11,887 bases of DNA, taken from Roseovarius sp. (GTDB taxonomy: Bacteria > Pseudomonadota > Alphaproteobacteria > Rhodobacterales > Rhodobacteraceae). Below are positions 1-8,643 of this stretch, piece after piece. Where the stretch lies: NCBI GenBank assembly GCA_007125415.1, contig SLDH01000178.1, forward strand, positions 1-11,887, written 5' to 3'. Made by a program: the position numbers and the translations under genes. The notes beneath the pieces were generated by a model that saw only the letters and a list, made by a program, of their open reading frames with translations, ran no database searches and had not been told where the DNA came from. Position 1 is the stretch's first letter, and every line of letters starts with the position of its first letter.

Positions 1-417
1 GAAGAGGTAGAAGAGCACCAGATCGAGCGCCATGAAGACGCCCAGCATCAGTGCCTCCAGCACCAGAAAGGCGATCATGTATTCCTTGACGCGAACCTTC
101 ACCTTCCACGAGGCCGCAATGGTCAGTGGCATCATGAAGGTGGTCAGCATCACGAAGAGCACGCTGATCCCGTCCACGCCCATCTTGTATTTCAGGCCCA
201 GCAGCCAGTCACGTTCCTCGACGAACTGAAAGCCGGTATCTTCGGGATCGAACCCGGCCAGAATGAAGAGCGACACGAGGAAGGTCAGCGTTGTGGCGAT
301 CAGCGCCACCCATTTGGCGTTGCGTTGCGCAGCCTCATCTTCGCCCCGCAGGAACGCCGCAAGGATCAACGCGGCAATGAGCGGGATGAAGGTGACGATG
401 GAAAGCAGATTGTCCAT
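1..417 (-). CDS. nuoM: NADH-quinone oxidoreductase subunit M (NuoM), N-terminal part, cut by window edge
   Basis: Membrane-arm antiporter-like subunit of complex I that carries out part of the proton translocation. Only the first 139 codons are inside the window; the frame is still open at base 1. The translation begins [19 protein letters not shown], a first transmembrane helix. It continues through a second helix (about residues 36-55) to a segment at about residues 71-92 that reads [20 protein letters not shown]. This GVDGIS motif is typical of NuoM and its ND4 homologues. Two more hydrophobic stretches follow. The start ATG shares one base with the nuoL stop (TAATG), so translation is probably coupled to nuoL. 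The gene should continue outside the window for roughly another 370 codons, and nuoN would be expected next. Identification is firm from motif and position. Confidence 0.95.
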   Translation of the reverse strand, partial: MDNLLSIVTFIPLIAALILAAFLRGEDEAAQRNAKWVALIATTLTFLVSLFILAGFDPEDTGFQFVEERDWLLGLKYKMGVDGISVLFVMLTTFMMPLTIAASWKVKVRVKEYMIAFLVLEALMLGVFMALDLVLFYLF

Positions 418-2468
418 TAGTCAGCCCCTCCCACGAAGACCGCATAGGTGATCAACAGAGCGACGCCGATGACCATGGCGAAGGCGTAGGTGAACATGTA
501 GCCGGACTGCGCGCGCCCGGCGAGACGTGTCAGCATCGGGATGAAACCCATCGCCACCCCGTTGATCGACCCGTCGATCACCCCGCCATCACCGCGCTTC
601 CACAACAGCCTGCCGAGCGCCATGGTCGGGCGCACGATGACGAAATCGTAGATCTCGTCAAAGTACCATTTGTTGAGCAGAAAGAGGTAAAGCGGCCTCT
701 GGTTTTCGGCCAGCCGCTTCGGCAGCGCGGGGTTGACGATGTAGAACCAGTAGGCGGTCAGAAGCCCGATCACCATGGCGATGAAAGGGCTGGCCTTGAC
801 CCAGTTCGGCACGTAATGCGCCTCGTTGAGCAGGTCATTGCCGGGTGCGGCGAAGATCGCCCCGTCCCCGGGCGCGCCCGCCAGAACGTAACGGGGTTTC
901 GCGCCCTCGTCCGCTCCTTCTTCCACCGCTTCGGCATGATAGGGCACGCCGAAGAAATCGGCCACCTGATCGGTCTTGCCGAAGAAGCTGTTATACCAGA
1001 TCATGCCCGCAAAAACCGATCCGAGCGCCAGCACACCCAACGGGGCGAGCATCACCATGGGCGATTCATGCGCGTGCTCATGGGTATGCTTGTCGCCACG
1101 CGGCGCGCCGAAGAAGGTCAGAAACATCAGCCGCCACGAATAGAAGCTGGTGAAGAGCGCGGCGATCACGAGAACCCAGAACGCAAAGCCCCCCATCGTG
1201 CCGGCATAGGCGCTTTCGATCACGGCGTCCTTGCTGAGAAACCCGGCAAAGCCGATATGCGTGAGCGGGATGCCGACCCCGGTGATGGCCAATGTGCCGA
1301 TCAGCATCGCCCAGAAGGTCATCGGCATCTTGTGGCGCAGCCCGCCATAATTGCGCATGTCCTGCTCGTGATGCATCCCGTGAATGACCGAGCCCGCGCC
1401 GAGAAACAGCATCGCCTTGAAGAAGGCATGGGTGAAGAGGTGGAACATCGCCACCGAATAGACACCGAGCCCGGCCGCCACGAACATGTAGCCAAGCTGC
1501 GACATGGTGGAGTAGGCGATCACACGCTTGATGTCGTTCTGCACCAGACCGATCGTCGCGGCGACAAAGGCGGTGCTGGCCCCGAGAAAGGTGATGAAGG
1601 CCATCGCCTCGGGCGCATATTCCATGACCGGCGACATGCGGCACACCAGAAAGACACCCGCCGTCACCATGGTCGCGGCATGAATGAGCGCCGACACCGG
1701 CGTCGGCCCCTCCATCGCGTCGGGCAGCCATGTATGCAGGAAGAGTTGCGCCGATTTGCCCATGGCGCCCACAAAGAGCAGGAAGGCGATCAGATTGGCC
1801 GCGTTCCACTCCGTCCACAGGAAGGTGAGGTTGGTCTCCGCGAGCATCGGTGCGGCGGCGAAAATGTCATCGAACCTTACGCTCTCGGTCAGGAAGTAGA
1901 TCGCGAAAATGCCGAGCGCAAAGCCGAAATCGCCCACCCGGTTGACCACGAAGGCCTTGATCGCCGCGCCATTCGCCGAGGGCTTTCTGAAATAGAAGCC
2001 GATGAGAAGATAGGAAGCGAGGCCCACCCCCTCCCAGCCGAAGAACATCTGCACCAGATTGTCCGCCGTCACCAGCATCAGCATGGCGAAGGTGAAGAAG
2101 CTCAGATAGGCAAAGAAGCGAGGCCGGTAGCTCTCATCTTCGGAGAAATTCTCGTCATGGGCCATGTAGCCCATGGAATAAAGATGCACGAGCGCCGAGA
2201 CGGTGGTGATGACAATCAGCATGATCGCCGTCAGACGGTCCATGCGAATGGCCCAGGGGGCATCCAGACTGCCAGACTGGATCCAGTCGAGGATATGGAT
2301 GTACTGGGTCTCCTGACCCAGGGTCAGAAAGACGATCCAGCTCAGGATGCAGGACAGGAACAATAGCCCCGTGGTCACCCATTGCGCGCCCGCATCACCG
2401 ATCACGCGCCATCCGAAACCCGCGATCAGAGCCCCGACAAGCGGCGCGAAGAGAATGATCTGTTCCAT
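417..2468 (-). CDS. nuoL: NADH-quinone oxidoreductase subunit L (NuoL), proton-pumping membrane subunit
   Basis: Distal antiporter-like subunit of complex I (ND5 homologue), 683 residues and polytopic. Key charged residues of the proton channel are visible: Glu146 in [19 protein letters not shown], Lys238 in [19 protein letters not shown], Lys351 in [15 protein letters not shown] and Lys413 in [10 protein letters not shown]. The C-terminal part (about 570-683) has a hydrophobic helix, an amphipathic stretch containing [18 protein letters not shown], and a final membrane anchor. This matches the lateral helix and last transmembrane helix of the family. A His-rich loop ([13 protein letters not shown]) follows the transmembrane helix at about 430-455. 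The start ATG lies four bases after the nuoK stop, and the stop TAA overlaps the nuoM start by one base. Length is slightly above the E. coli protein (613), as in other alphaproteobacteria. The gene appears intact. Confidence 0.97.
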   Translation of the reverse strand: MEQIILFAPLVGALIAGFGWRVIGDAGAQWVTTGLLFLSCILSWIVFLTLGQETQYIHILDWIQSGSLDAPWAIRMDRLTAIMLIVITTVSALVHLYSMGYMAHDENFSEDESYRPRFFAYLSFFTFAMLMLVTADNLVQMFFGWEGVGLASYLLIGFYFRKPSANGAAIKAFVVNRVGDFGFALGIFAIYFLTESVRFDDIFAAAPMLAETNLTFLWTEWNAANLIAFLLFVGAMGKSAQLFLHTWLPDAMEGPTPVSALIHAATMVTAGVFLVCRMSPVMEYAPEAMAFITFLGASTAFVAATIGLVQNDIKRVIAYSTMSQLGYMFVAAGLGVYSVAMFHLFTHAFFKAMLFLGAGSVIHGMHHEQDMRNYGGLRHKMPMTFWAMLIGTLAITGVGIPLTHIGFAGFLSKDAVIESAYAGTMGGFAFWVLVIAALFTSFYSWRLMFLTFFGAPRGDKHTHEHAHESPMVMLAPLGVLALGSVFAGMIWYNSFFGKTDQVADFFGVPYHAEAVEEGADEGAKPRYVLAGAPGDGAIFAAPGNDLLNEAHYVPNWVKASPFIAMVIGLLTAYWFYIVNPALPKRLAENQRPLYLFLLNKWYFDEIYDFVIVRPTMALGRLLWKRGDGGVIDGSINGVAMGFIPMLTRLAGRAQSGYMFTYAFAMVIGVALLITYAVFVGGAD

Positions 2469-2472
2469 CGCC

Positions 2473-2778
2473 TCAGCCCTTCATCACGTTGACATCTTCC
2501 ACCGCGATCGAGCCGCGGTTGCGGAAGAAGCAGACAAGAATGGCCAGCCCGATGGCAGCCTCGGCCGCAGCCACGGTCAACACGAAAAGAGCAAAGACCT
2601 GCCCCACCATGTCCTGGGCGAAGCTCGAGAATGCGACTAGGTTGATATTGACCGAAAGCAGCATCAGCTCGATGGACATGAGCAGGATGATCACGTTCTT
2701 CCGGTTGAGAAAAAGCCCGAAAATACCGATGACGAACAGCGCGGCGGCCACCGTCAGGTAATGTTCCAGTCCAATCAT
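2473..2778 (-). CDS. nuoK: NADH-quinone oxidoreductase subunit K (NuoK)
   Basis: Small membrane-arm subunit of complex I (ND4L homologue), 101 residues with three transmembrane helices (about 5-24, 29-49, 60-84). The two membrane glutamates needed for proton transfer in the family are present: Glu37 in [19 protein letters not shown] and Glu73 in [13 protein letters not shown]. These correspond to Glu36 and Glu72 of E. coli NuoK. Length is exactly what the family predicts. The ATG at 2778 has a Shine-Dalgarno-like GAGGGG at 2788-2783, four bases upstream, which is closer than usual. An 87-base spacer separates it from nuoJ, one of only two sizeable gaps in this window. nuoL begins four bases after its stop. 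Confidence 0.97.
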   Translation of the reverse strand: MIGLEHYLTVAAALFVIGIFGLFLNRKNVIILLMSIELMLLSVNINLVAFSSFAQDMVGQVFALFVLTVAAAEAAIGLAILVCFFRNRGSIAVEDVNVMKG

Positions 2779-2846
2779 GTCGCCCCTCGGTTCACTGTCC
2801 GTCGTCTTTTCTGTCTTGCCCCGGCCGTCGCGAGCCGGTGGTTCAT
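2775..2846 (-). CDS. Doubtful 23-codon frame in the nuoJ-nuoK spacer, stop overlapping the nuoK start
   Basis: Almost the whole nuoJ-nuoK spacer can be read as a very small frame starting with ATG at 2846. It encodes [20 protein letters not shown] followed by Gly-Ala-Thr. The stop TGA sits inside ATGA at the nuoK start, the same 4-base overlap seen at two nearby junctions in this operon. The peptide is strongly basic (seven Arg and one Lys in 23 residues) and has no hydrophobic segment. Against it: there is no clear ribosome binding site before the ATG, the part from 2838 to 2821 coincides with a GC-rich hairpin, and a frame this short is easily met by chance. If translated, the act of translation (delivering ribosomes to nuoK) could matter more than the product. 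I do not recognise the peptide. Confidence 0.15.
   Translation of the reverse strand: MNHRLATAGARQKRRRTVNRGAT
2821..2838 (-). other. GC-rich inverted repeat (hairpin) between nuoJ and nuoK
   Basis: On the transcribed strand CCGGCTCGCGACGGCCGG can fold into a stem of five GC pairs plus a T-G wobble, closed by a six-base loop. No run of T residues follows, so it is not a normal intrinsic terminator. It lies 27 bases after the nuoJ stop and about 40 bases before nuoK. A role in mRNA stability or processing between the two genes is possible but is inference. In GC-rich DNA such short stems also arise by chance. Confidence 0.3.
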
Positions 2847-2865
2847 GGCACCGTGTCAGGCCGGT

Positions 2866-3474
2866 CTAGAGCCCCTGCCCCGGCTTCACGTTCTTCAACT
2901 CCATCGCCTTGGCCGGATCGCGATACATCTGCGCCAGCACATTCTGGCGCTTGACATCCGTGCGGTGCCGCAGGGTCAGCACGATCGCACCGATCATCGC
3001 CACCAGAAGGATCAGCCCGGACAACTGGAAGATCAGGAAATACTGATCGTAGAGAATGAGGCCGAGCGCAGCGGTGTTCTCGGCGTCGTCGGGGGTGACG
3101 GCGGCGCGCGCGCCCTCGGCACTCTCGGCGGCATGCCACGACCCGAAGACGAGGCCAAGCTGCATCAGGATGATGATCCCGATCAGCAGCGCCAGCGGCA
3201 TGTAGCGCGCCATCTCGGCCTTGAGCGCCGAGAAATCCACATCCAGCATCATCACGACGAAAAGAAACAGCACCGCCACCGCCCCCACATAGACGATGAT
3301 CAGCAGCATCGCCACGAACTCCGCCCCGAGCAGCACGAAAAGCCCGGCTGAACTGATGAATGCGAGGATCAGCCAGAGAACCGAATGCACGGGGTTGCGG
3401 CTGATCACCGTGAAGAGCCCGCCCGTCAGTGTGCTGAGCGCGAAGAGATAGAAGGCAAATGCGGCAACGCTCAT
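2866..3474 (-). CDS. nuoJ: NADH-quinone oxidoreductase subunit J (NuoJ)
   Basis: Membrane subunit of complex I (ND6 homologue), 202 residues. Five transmembrane helices are visible (about 3-22, 32-50, 54-77, 92-112, 143-167), followed by a polar C-terminal tail of about 35 residues. The third helix reads [20 protein letters not shown], the most conserved region of the family; it carries the pi-bulge and the tyrosine/glycine positions linked to quinone-coupled conformational change. The frame stays open upstream. The start chosen is ATG at 3474 ([19 protein letters not shown]), because it begins the first membrane helix and sits in an ATGA overlap with the stop of the preceding CMD-like gene. 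The extra upstream codons translate to non-hydrophobic sequence and are a shadow of that gene. Confidence 0.96.
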   Translation of the reverse strand: MSVAAFAFYLFALSTLTGGLFTVISRNPVHSVLWLILAFISSAGLFVLLGAEFVAMLLIIVYVGAVAVLFLFVVMMLDVDFSALKAEMARYMPLALLIGIIILMQLGLVFGSWHAAESAEGARAAVTPDDAENTAALGLILYDQYFLIFQLSGLILLVAMIGAIVLTLRHRTDVKRQNVLAQMYRDPAKAMELKNVKPGQGL

Positions 3475-3884
3475 GATGTGTCGTCCTCTGTCTCGGCCTC
3501 GTTCAGCACGTCCTGCGCGAATTCCATCGCGCGGGTCATCGCGGGTATGCCCGCAAACATCGACATCATCCCGATGGTCTCGGCTATCTCGTCTTTCGTT
3601 GCCCCGGCCGCCAAGGCGTGGCGCACCGTGACACGTATCTGTGTATCGCTTTGCGCGCCCAGCATCGTCAAGCCGCTGAGCGTGATCAGCAGCCGCGTCT
3701 TGGCATCCAGACCGTTCTTGTTCAACCCCTTGCCGAACGACATTTCCATGAATTCCTTCGGCATCGTCGGCCAAAGTGCCTCGAACCCCTTCGGCGAGAA
3801 GGTCTCAAGCGCCGGGTTCATCGCCTTGGCCATCTCCTGCGCCTGGCGCATGAAGGCCTCGAAGGGGTTGGAGCCGTCGTTCAT
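3471..3884 (-). CDS. Carboxymuconolactone decarboxylase (CMD/AhpD-fold) family protein between nuoI and nuoJ
   Basis: Predicted soluble, all-helical protein of 137 residues. Residues about 60-130 follow the CMD-family pattern: [20 protein letters not shown], then [20 protein letters not shown], then [22 protein letters not shown]-fold proteins include gamma-carboxymuconolactone decarboxylase and the AhpD peroxidase partner. There is no cysteine in the whole protein, so an AhpD-like CxxC redox activity is excluded. His89 and Thr97 lie in the region that forms the family's active-site pocket. The N-terminal 50 residues are Met-rich (13 Met in the full protein). The start ATG overlaps the nuoI stop (ATGA), and its own stop overlaps the nuoJ start (ATGA), so it is produced in step with complex I. 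The substrate is unknown. Similar genes in this slot of related nuo operons are plausible from memory but not verified. Confidence 0.85.
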   Translation of the reverse strand: MNDGSNPFEAFMRQAQEMAKAMNPALETFSPKGFEALWPTMPKEFMEMSFGKGLNKNGLDAKTRLLITLSGLTMLGAQSDTQIRVTVRHALAAGATKDEIAETIGMMSMFAGIPAMTRAMEFAQDVLNEAETEDDTS

Positions 3885-4375
3885 CGGTAGGGCGCGTCCA
3901 TTTCGAGATTGCGGGCGATCTCGGCCTCCCAACGGTCCCCATTTTCCAGAAGCTTGGCCTTGTCGTAGAAAAGCTCCTCGCGGGTCTCGGTGGCGAACTC
4001 GAAATTCGGCCCCTCGACAATCGCATCCACGGGGCAGGCCTCCTGACAGAAGCCGCAATAGATGCATTTCGTCATGTCGATGTCATAGCGCGTGGTGCGT
4101 CGCGAGCCGTCATCGCGCGGCTCCGCGTCGATGGTGATGGCCTGCGCCGGGCAGATCGCCTCACAAAGCTTGCAGGCGATACACCGCTCCTCGCCGTTGG
4201 GATAGCGCCGGAGCGCATGTTCCCCCCGGAAGCGCGGCGAGAGCGGGCCTTTTTCATGCGGGTAATTCAGCGTGGCCTTGGGTGCGAAGAAGTATTTCAA
4301 ACCCAGCTTGAACCCCATGATGAAATCCTTGAGCAGGAAATAGCCTGCAGCGCGGTTGTAGTCGATCTGCGTCAT
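3881..4375 (-). CDS. nuoI: NADH-quinone oxidoreductase subunit I (NuoI), 2[4Fe-4S] ferredoxin-type subunit
   Basis: Connecting subunit of complex I that carries iron-sulfur clusters N6a and N6b, passing electrons from NuoG toward NuoB and the quinone site. The protein has 164 residues. Two classical ferredoxin motifs are intact: [12 protein letters not shown] with Cys65, 68, 71 and 75, and [12 protein letters not shown] with Cys104, 107, 110 and 114. The N-terminal 30 residues include the amphipathic segment [16 protein letters not shown], which lies along the membrane in this family. Length matches the alphaproteobacterial and mitochondrial (TYKY) type. The start ATG at 4375 is preceded by AAGGAG at 4388-4383 with seven bases of spacing. 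This ribosome site lies inside the last codons of the methyltransferase-like gene, which ends three bases before nuoI. The stop overlaps the next gene by four bases. Confidence 0.97.
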   Translation of the reverse strand: MTQIDYNRAAGYFLLKDFIMGFKLGLKYFFAPKATLNYPHEKGPLSPRFRGEHALRRYPNGEERCIACKLCEAICPAQAITIDAEPRDDGSRRTTRYDIDMTKCIYCGFCQEACPVDAIVEGPNFEFATETREELFYDKAKLLENGDRWEAEIARNLEMDAPYR

Positions 4376-4378
4376 TGC

Positions 4379-5161
4379 TCAGCTCCTTGTGTGTCTTCCC
4401 GGTGTGTCCTCCAGCCGGGTCTTGCCGGCGGTCTGGTGGCCATACCACTTCGTTTCGTAATCGCTCTGCAAGGCGAATTCCGGCAGGTGAGACGCAGCGG
4501 TCTTTTCCACCTCGTAGTAGAGATATGTGCGACCCGGTCCGATCTTGCCCTTGAGCCACAATCGATGTCCGCTGATCGCCGGATCCTCGAACGGCACCTG
4601 CGCGAACTCCTGATCCGGATCCACAGGAATCGCACGGCAATCGATCACCTTGCAATTGCAGGCCCGGCCCCAGAAGGTCCAGACAAGCTCGGGGTTGAAT
4701 TGATACATGCCATGCCCGTACCAGCCGTTCAGCCCGTTAGCCGAAACAAACCGTCCCCCGGGCCTGAGCATCCGAAAGATGCCCTCCAGCGCGTTGGGGA
4801 CGTTGAACACATGCTCGACCGTACCACCGTCGAAGATCAGGTCGAACTGGTTTTCCAACCATGCGGGCGGCAGCCTGTTGAGGTCATGGATGATTCCCGC
4901 CCCCTCATAATCCGAGAAATCCATCGTCTCGATATCGCCAAAGCCCAAACGCTTCATCAGCGTCTCGGAGAAACCGTCTTCTTGCAGAAAGTCAAAGCGC
5001 TTCTCGTCATATCCATGGGATTTCAGGCTTCTTTCATAGAGATGCCGATGGCGGGTCTGAATACCGAAGGCCTGACGCCCGAGCATCAACGACCGGCCCT
5101 GCGGCTTGAACCGTGTAGAGAGCTCAACCAGCCTCTCGAACAGGACGTAATCCACCCCCAT
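4379..5161 (-). CDS. Class I SAM-dependent methyltransferase-like protein between nuoH and nuoI
   Basis: Soluble protein of 260 residues with a partial class I methyltransferase signature. The best region is residues 106-138, FDLIFDGGTVEHVFNVPNAL continuing to MLRPGGRFV, which fits the beta4 and post-motif strands of the Methyltransf_11-like fold. MDFSDYEGAGIIHDLN (80-95) could be the acidic second motif. The usual glycine-rich motif I is not obvious: the equivalent stretch reads SLMLGRQAFG (24-33). From memory, the combination with GHGMYQFNPEL (149-159) resembles methyltransferase-like proteins of polysaccharide clusters; this was not checked. The C-terminal third has no assigned domain. The start ATG at 5161 lies six bases after the nuoH stop, and the stop is three bases before nuoI, so it is cotranscribed with complex I. 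It may modify a complex I subunit, a quinone or something unrelated. SAM binding is unproven. Confidence 0.72.
   Translation of the reverse strand: MGVDYVLFERLVELSTRFKPQGRSLMLGRQAFGIQTRHRHLYERSLKSHGYDEKRFDFLQEDGFSETLMKRLGFGDIETMDFSDYEGAGIIHDLNRLPPAWLENQFDLIFDGGTVEHVFNVPNALEGIFRMLRPGGRFVSANGLNGWYGHGMYQFNPELVWTFWGRACNCKVIDCRAIPVDPDQEFAQVPFEDPAISGHRLWLKGKIGPGRTYLYYEVEKTAASHLPEFALQSDYETKWYGHQTAGKTRLEDTPGRHTRS
4383..4388 (-). promoter_or_regulatory. Ribosome binding site of nuoI, embedded in the end of the methyltransferase-like gene
   Basis: AAGGAG on the minus strand, seven bases before the nuoI ATG at 4375. It is one of the strongest Shine-Dalgarno matches in the window. It overlaps the codons for the last Arg-Ser of the upstream gene, so the 3' end of that gene is constrained by the need to translate nuoI. 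Confidence 0.75.
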
Positions 5162-5167
5162 CGCGCC

Positions 5168-6205
5168 TCATCCCGCCATGGCGTAGCGGGCCCAGAAGGC
5201 ACCGAACACTTCGAATTTCGCCAGAAACGCCACGATCACGACCCAACCCAGCGAAAGCGGCAGAAACACTTTCCAACCGATGCGCATCAACTGGTCATAG
5301 CGGTATCGCGGGGTGATCGCTTTCACCATGGCGAAGATGAAGAAGAAGAAAGCCATCTTGCCGATCATCCACAGCACGCCATCCGGCAGGCCCGGGATGG
5401 GCGAGAGCCAGCCGCCGAAGAACAGCAGCGAGACAAGCGCGCACATCAGGAAGATGGCGATGTATTCGCCTGCCATGAAGAGCAGAAACGGGGTGGAGGA
5501 ATATTCCACCTGATAGCCCGCCACCAGTTCCGACTCTGCCTCCGGAAGATCGAACGGCGGCCGATTCGTCTCGGCCAGACAGGATATGAAGAAGAGAAAC
5601 ACCATCGGCAGATGCGGCAGCCAGTACCATCCGAAAAAGCCGTAAGCCGTGTCCTGGGCTGCCACGATGGCACCAAAATTCAGCGAGCCCGTGGAGATGA
5701 TGACGCCGATGATGATGAGGCCGATGCTCACCTCGTAGGAAATCATCTGCGCGGCCGAACGCAGCGACCCCAGGAAGGGATATTTGGAGTTGGACGCCCA
5801 GCCGCCCATGATCACGCCATAGACCTCGAGCGATGACACCGCGAAAACATAGAGGATGGCCACGTTGATATCCGCCAGAACCCAGCCCTCGTTCATCGGA
5901 ATCACCGCCCAGGCGATCACGGCCAGAACGAAGCTCGTCATCGGGGCCAGCATGAACACCGGCTTGTCGGCCCCCGCGGGCACCACGACTTCCTTAACTA
6001 CATATTTCAGCGCGTCGGCCACAGTCTGCAAAAGCCCGAAAGTCCCGACGACATTCGGGCCACGCCGCATCTGCACGGCGGCCCAGACCTTGCGGTCGCC
6101 ATAGACGAGGAACAGCAGCGAAATCATCACGAAGCCCAGCACCGCAAAACATTGCGCGAGGATGATCACGAAGGTGCCCAACGGGGTTGTAAAGAATTCT
6201 GCCAT
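5168..6205 (-). CDS. nuoH: NADH-quinone oxidoreductase subunit H (NuoH)
   Basis: Membrane subunit of complex I (ND1 homologue) that forms much of the quinone-binding chamber and the start of the proton path. It has 345 residues and about eight or nine transmembrane helices. Conserved landmarks are visible: [20 protein letters not shown] (35-54), the conserved Arg/Gly loop of the family, with Asp37 where Glu is common; [19 protein letters not shown] (125-143); and [20 protein letters not shown] (211-230) followed by YQVEYSS, the acidic quinone-site loop. The start ATG at 6205 is preceded by GAGGGA close to the end of the lipoprotein gene, seven bases after that stop. Length matches the alphaproteobacterial family. 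No defect is seen. Confidence 0.97.
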   Translation of the reverse strand: MAEFFTTPLGTFVIILAQCFAVLGFVMISLLFLVYGDRKVWAAVQMRRGPNVVGTFGLLQTVADALKYVVKEVVVPAGADKPVFMLAPMTSFVLAVIAWAVIPMNEGWVLADINVAILYVFAVSSLEVYGVIMGGWASNSKYPFLGSLRSAAQMISYEVSIGLIIIGVIISTGSLNFGAIVAAQDTAYGFFGWYWLPHLPMVFLFFISCLAETNRPPFDLPEAESELVAGYQVEYSSTPFLLFMAGEYIAIFLMCALVSLLFFGGWLSPIPGLPDGVLWMIGKMAFFFFIFAMVKAITPRYRYDQLMRIGWKVFLPLSLGWVVIVAFLAKFEVFGAFWARYAMAG

Positions 6206-6212
6206 CAGTCCC

Positions 6213-6623
6213 TCATACCATGGGTATTTCGTTTTCCGCGCAATCCGCGGCGACGATCTCTGCGTCGATTGTTTTCAGACCTTCCGGCAAGGCTGCCGAA
6301 ATCGTGTAGATCGCATCGGCCCGCCAGATACCGGACCTTCCGCCCTCTACCATGGTCGTGCGCAGATGCCGCGCAAAACCGTGCCCACGGATCAGCGCAT
6401 ATTTCGCCGCCGCACATTCGGCATAGCGTGCCAGATCGGCCCGGTCGCGCGCACCGGTCATCTCGACGCGAAAATTCACCAGATCCTCGTCCAGAAGCCG
6501 CGTCTCCACGCCGAGATACTCGGGCGCGAAGGGGCGGTCGCCCGGTGTGTTCTGCATACCACAACCACTGACGGCCGTGGCGCAGGCGAAGGCGGCAAGA
6601 GATATGGAGGGGGCGGATTGCAT
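6213..6623 (-). CDS. Small predicted lipoprotein between nuoG and nuoH, function unknown
   Basis: Predicted lipoprotein of 136 residues. The N-terminus [20 protein letters not shown] leads directly to Cys21, and VSGC fits a lipobox. The n-region has no Lys or Arg, which is unusual for a signal peptide; a GTG directly before the ATG would not change this. The mature part is soluble and mixed alpha/beta in appearance, with two further cysteines, Cys70 ([20 protein letters not shown]) and Cys128 ([11 protein letters not shown]), that could form a disulfide outside the cytoplasm. The start ATG overlaps the nuoG stop by one base (TGATG) and there is no separate ribosome site, so translation depends on nuoG. 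I recall similar proteins in the same slot in Rhodobacteraceae but cannot confirm this here. Function is unknown. Confidence 0.75.
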   Translation of the reverse strand: MQSAPSISLAAFACATAVSGCGMQNTPGDRPFAPEYLGVETRLLDEDLVNFRVEMTGARDRADLARYAECAAAKYALIRGHGFARHLRTTMVEGGRSGIWRADAIYTISAALPEGLKTIDAEIVAADCAENEIPMV

Positions 6624-8635
6624 CACTCGGCGGCGACGGGAGGCGCGCGACGGGCCTGCGCGTTGGCACTGAGTTCGGCCATCAACTCGCTCGCCCGCGC
6701 GATCGGGTTGGTAAGGTAGAAATCCCTGATCGCCCGGCCCATCTGTCCTGCACCAAGCTCCGCAGATGCCACCGGCACCCACTCGTTTTGCGGAACCTCA
6801 TCGATCCGGCGCAAATGCGGCACCTCCGCCACCAGCGCCTGACGCAGTTGCGCAAGGCTGTCATAGGGCAGTGTCGCTCCCATCTCGCCCGAAAGGGCGC
6901 GCAGAATCGCCCAGTTTTCCTTGGCCTCACCCGGCGGATGGCCCGCGCGCAAAGCGAGCTGCGGGCGGCCTTCCGTGTTCACGAAAAGGCCCTGTTCCTC
7001 GGTATAGGCCGCCCCCGGCAGGATGACATCGGCGCGGTGCGCACCCTGGTCCCCGTGGCTGCCCTGATAGATCACGAAAGCGCCGGCAGGGATCTCGATC
7101 TCATCCGCACCAAGGTTGTAGATCACATCCGCACCGTTGAGCGCCGCATCGATACCGCCCTCGGTGGTGCAGCCCGCATCCATCGCCCCGACACGGGACG
7201 CCGCACTGTGAAGCACAAGCATCTTGCCACCCAGCTTTTCTACCAGCTTCATCGTATTGCTGAGCGCTGCCGGGCCGTTCTCGCCCATGAGCGCACCCTG
7301 CCCGACAATGACAATCGCCCCTTCCTGCGGCTCGGCATTCTTCAGCAGGCGCAGAAGAAAGCGGTTTCCCGCCCCCAGTGCAGTCGCCTCATAGGTCAGT
7401 TCCGCCTCGGGCCCCACATGTGTGACCGTGGCGCCGCTCAGCCACGCCTTGCGGATCCGCGCATTGAGAACCGGGGCCTCGACGCTGGGGTCACTACCGA
7501 TCAGGTAGATATGCCTTGCGCTGTCGATCTCCTCGACCGTTGCGGTGCCCACATAGGCCGACCGATTGCCCGGCACCAGATGCGCGCCATCGGTGCGGCA
7601 CTCCACACACCCGCCCTGCCCTTCGATCAATTGCCTGAGCGCAAAGGCCGCCTCGACCGGCACAAGATCACCCACGAGCGCGGCAGGCCTCGACGCGCCC
7701 CTTATGGCCGAGGCCGCCTTGGCCAGCGCCTCGCCCCAGCTTGCGGGACGCAACTTGCCATCCTCACGCACATAGGGCCTGTCAAGACGCTGCCGGCGCA
7801 GCCCGTCATAGACAAAGCGCGTCTTGTCCGAAATCCATTCCTCGTTCACACCGTCATGGTTACGCGGCAGAATCCGCATCACCTCGCGCCCCTTGCAATC
7901 GACGCGGATATTGGAGCCGAGCGCATCCATCACGTCGATGGTTTCGGTCTTCGTGAGCTCCCATGGTCGTGCCGTGAAGGCATAGGGCTTGCTGACAAGC
8001 GCCCCCACCGGGCACAGATCGATGATGTTGCCCTGCAAATTGCTGTCGAGCGTCTCTCCCAGATAGGAGGTGATCTCGCTGTCCTCACCGCGCCCGGTCT
8101 GGCCCATCTGGGTGATGCCGGCCACCTCGGTGGTAAAGCGCACGCAGCGCGTACAGGAAATGCAGCGCGTCATATGCGTTTCGACAAGTGGGCCGAGATC
8201 GAGATCGTCCACCGCGCGTTTGGGCTCCCGGAAGCGCGAGAAATCAACACCATAGGCCATCGCCTGATCCTGCAGATCACATTCGCCACCCTGATCGCAG
8301 ATCGGGCAATCGAGCGGATGATTGATGAGCAGAAACTCCATCACCCCCTCGCGGGCCTTCTTCACCATGGGCGAGTTGGTGCGCACCACCGGCGGTTGCC
8401 CCTCGGGGCCGGGACGAAGATCCTTCACCTGCATCGCACAGGAGGCAGCAGGTTTGGGCGGCCCGCCGACCACCTCGACAAGGCACATCCGGCAATTGCC
8501 GGCAATGCTCAGCCGTTCATGGTAGCAAAAACGCGGAATCTCGATCCCCGCCTCTTCGCAGGCCTGGATGAGTGTCATGGCCGGGTCGACCTCGACCTCG
8601 TGCCCATCAATGATGATCTTGCGCAGGTTTCCCAT
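6623..8635 (-). CDS. nuoG: NADH-quinone oxidoreductase subunit G (NuoG), mitochondrial-like type
   Basis: Largest peripheral-arm subunit of complex I (Nqo3/NDUFS1 type), 670 residues, passing electrons through several iron-sulfur clusters. The N-terminal 2Fe-2S domain has Cys37, 48, 51 and 66 (N1b). The next domain has His106, Cys110, Cys113 and Cys119 (N5, in [19 protein letters not shown]). The third cluster (N4) uses Cys158, 161 and 164 in CISCTRC plus Cys208. The remainder is the molybdopterin-oxidoreductase-like domain, without signs of cofactor use. The extra N7 cysteines found in E. coli and Thermus are absent: residues 231-250 read [20 protein letters not shown]. The start at 8635 ([20 protein letters not shown]) was chosen because the 2Fe-2S domain begins there; the 25 codons open upstream overlap the previous gene. 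It lies eight bases after the DUF5333-like gene. Confidence 0.97.
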   Translation of the reverse strand: MGNLRKIIIDGHEVEVDPAMTLIQACEEAGIEIPRFCYHERLSIAGNCRMCLVEVVGGPPKPAASCAMQVKDLRPGPEGQPPVVRTNSPMVKKAREGVMEFLLINHPLDCPICDQGGECDLQDQAMAYGVDFSRFREPKRAVDDLDLGPLVETHMTRCISCTRCVRFTTEVAGITQMGQTGRGEDSEITSYLGETLDSNLQGNIIDLCPVGALVSKPYAFTARPWELTKTETIDVMDALGSNIRVDCKGREVMRILPRNHDGVNEEWISDKTRFVYDGLRRQRLDRPYVREDGKLRPASWGEALAKAASAIRGASRPAALVGDLVPVEAAFALRQLIEGQGGCVECRTDGAHLVPGNRSAYVGTATVEEIDSARHIYLIGSDPSVEAPVLNARIRKAWLSGATVTHVGPEAELTYEATALGAGNRFLLRLLKNAEPQEGAIVIVGQGALMGENGPAALSNTMKLVEKLGGKMLVLHSAASRVGAMDAGCTTEGGIDAALNGADVIYNLGADEIEIPAGAFVIYQGSHGDQGAHRADVILPGAAYTEEQGLFVNTEGRPQLALRAGHPPGEAKENWAILRALSGEMGATLPYDSLAQLRQALVAEVPHLRRIDEVPQNEWVPVASAELGAGQMGRAIRDFYLTNPIARASELMAELSANAQARRAPPVAAE

Positions 8636-8643
8636 TTCGGTTC

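Noticed and set aside
1060..1100. His-rich segment of NuoL as a possible metal-binding insertion
   Set aside because: [13 protein letters not shown] lies in a loop between membrane helices where NuoL homologues often carry variable His-containing sequence. On its own it does not support metal binding.
816..2366. Long open frame on the plus strand opposite nuoL (516 codons)
   Set aside because: It is antisense to a certain nuoL. The translation is rich in Arg, His, Glu and Gly without any domain pattern, which is typical of the complementary frame of a GC-rich gene.
2866..3774. Longer version of NuoJ with 100 extra N-terminal residues
   Set aside because: The extra part overlaps the CMD-like gene in another frame, is not hydrophobic and has no family match. 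The ATG at 3474 gives the normal NuoJ N-terminus.
3471..4067. Longer version of the CMD-like protein starting inside nuoI
   Set aside because: The extra 61 residues are out-of-frame nuoI sequence. ATG at 3884 overlapping the nuoI stop is a better start.
4217..5836. Plus-strand open frame of 539 codons running across nuoI, the methyltransferase-like gene and nuoH
   Set aside because: It crosses three sense genes and its translation is Arg/His/Glu-rich and featureless. Coding on the minus strand is clear throughout, so this is a shadow.
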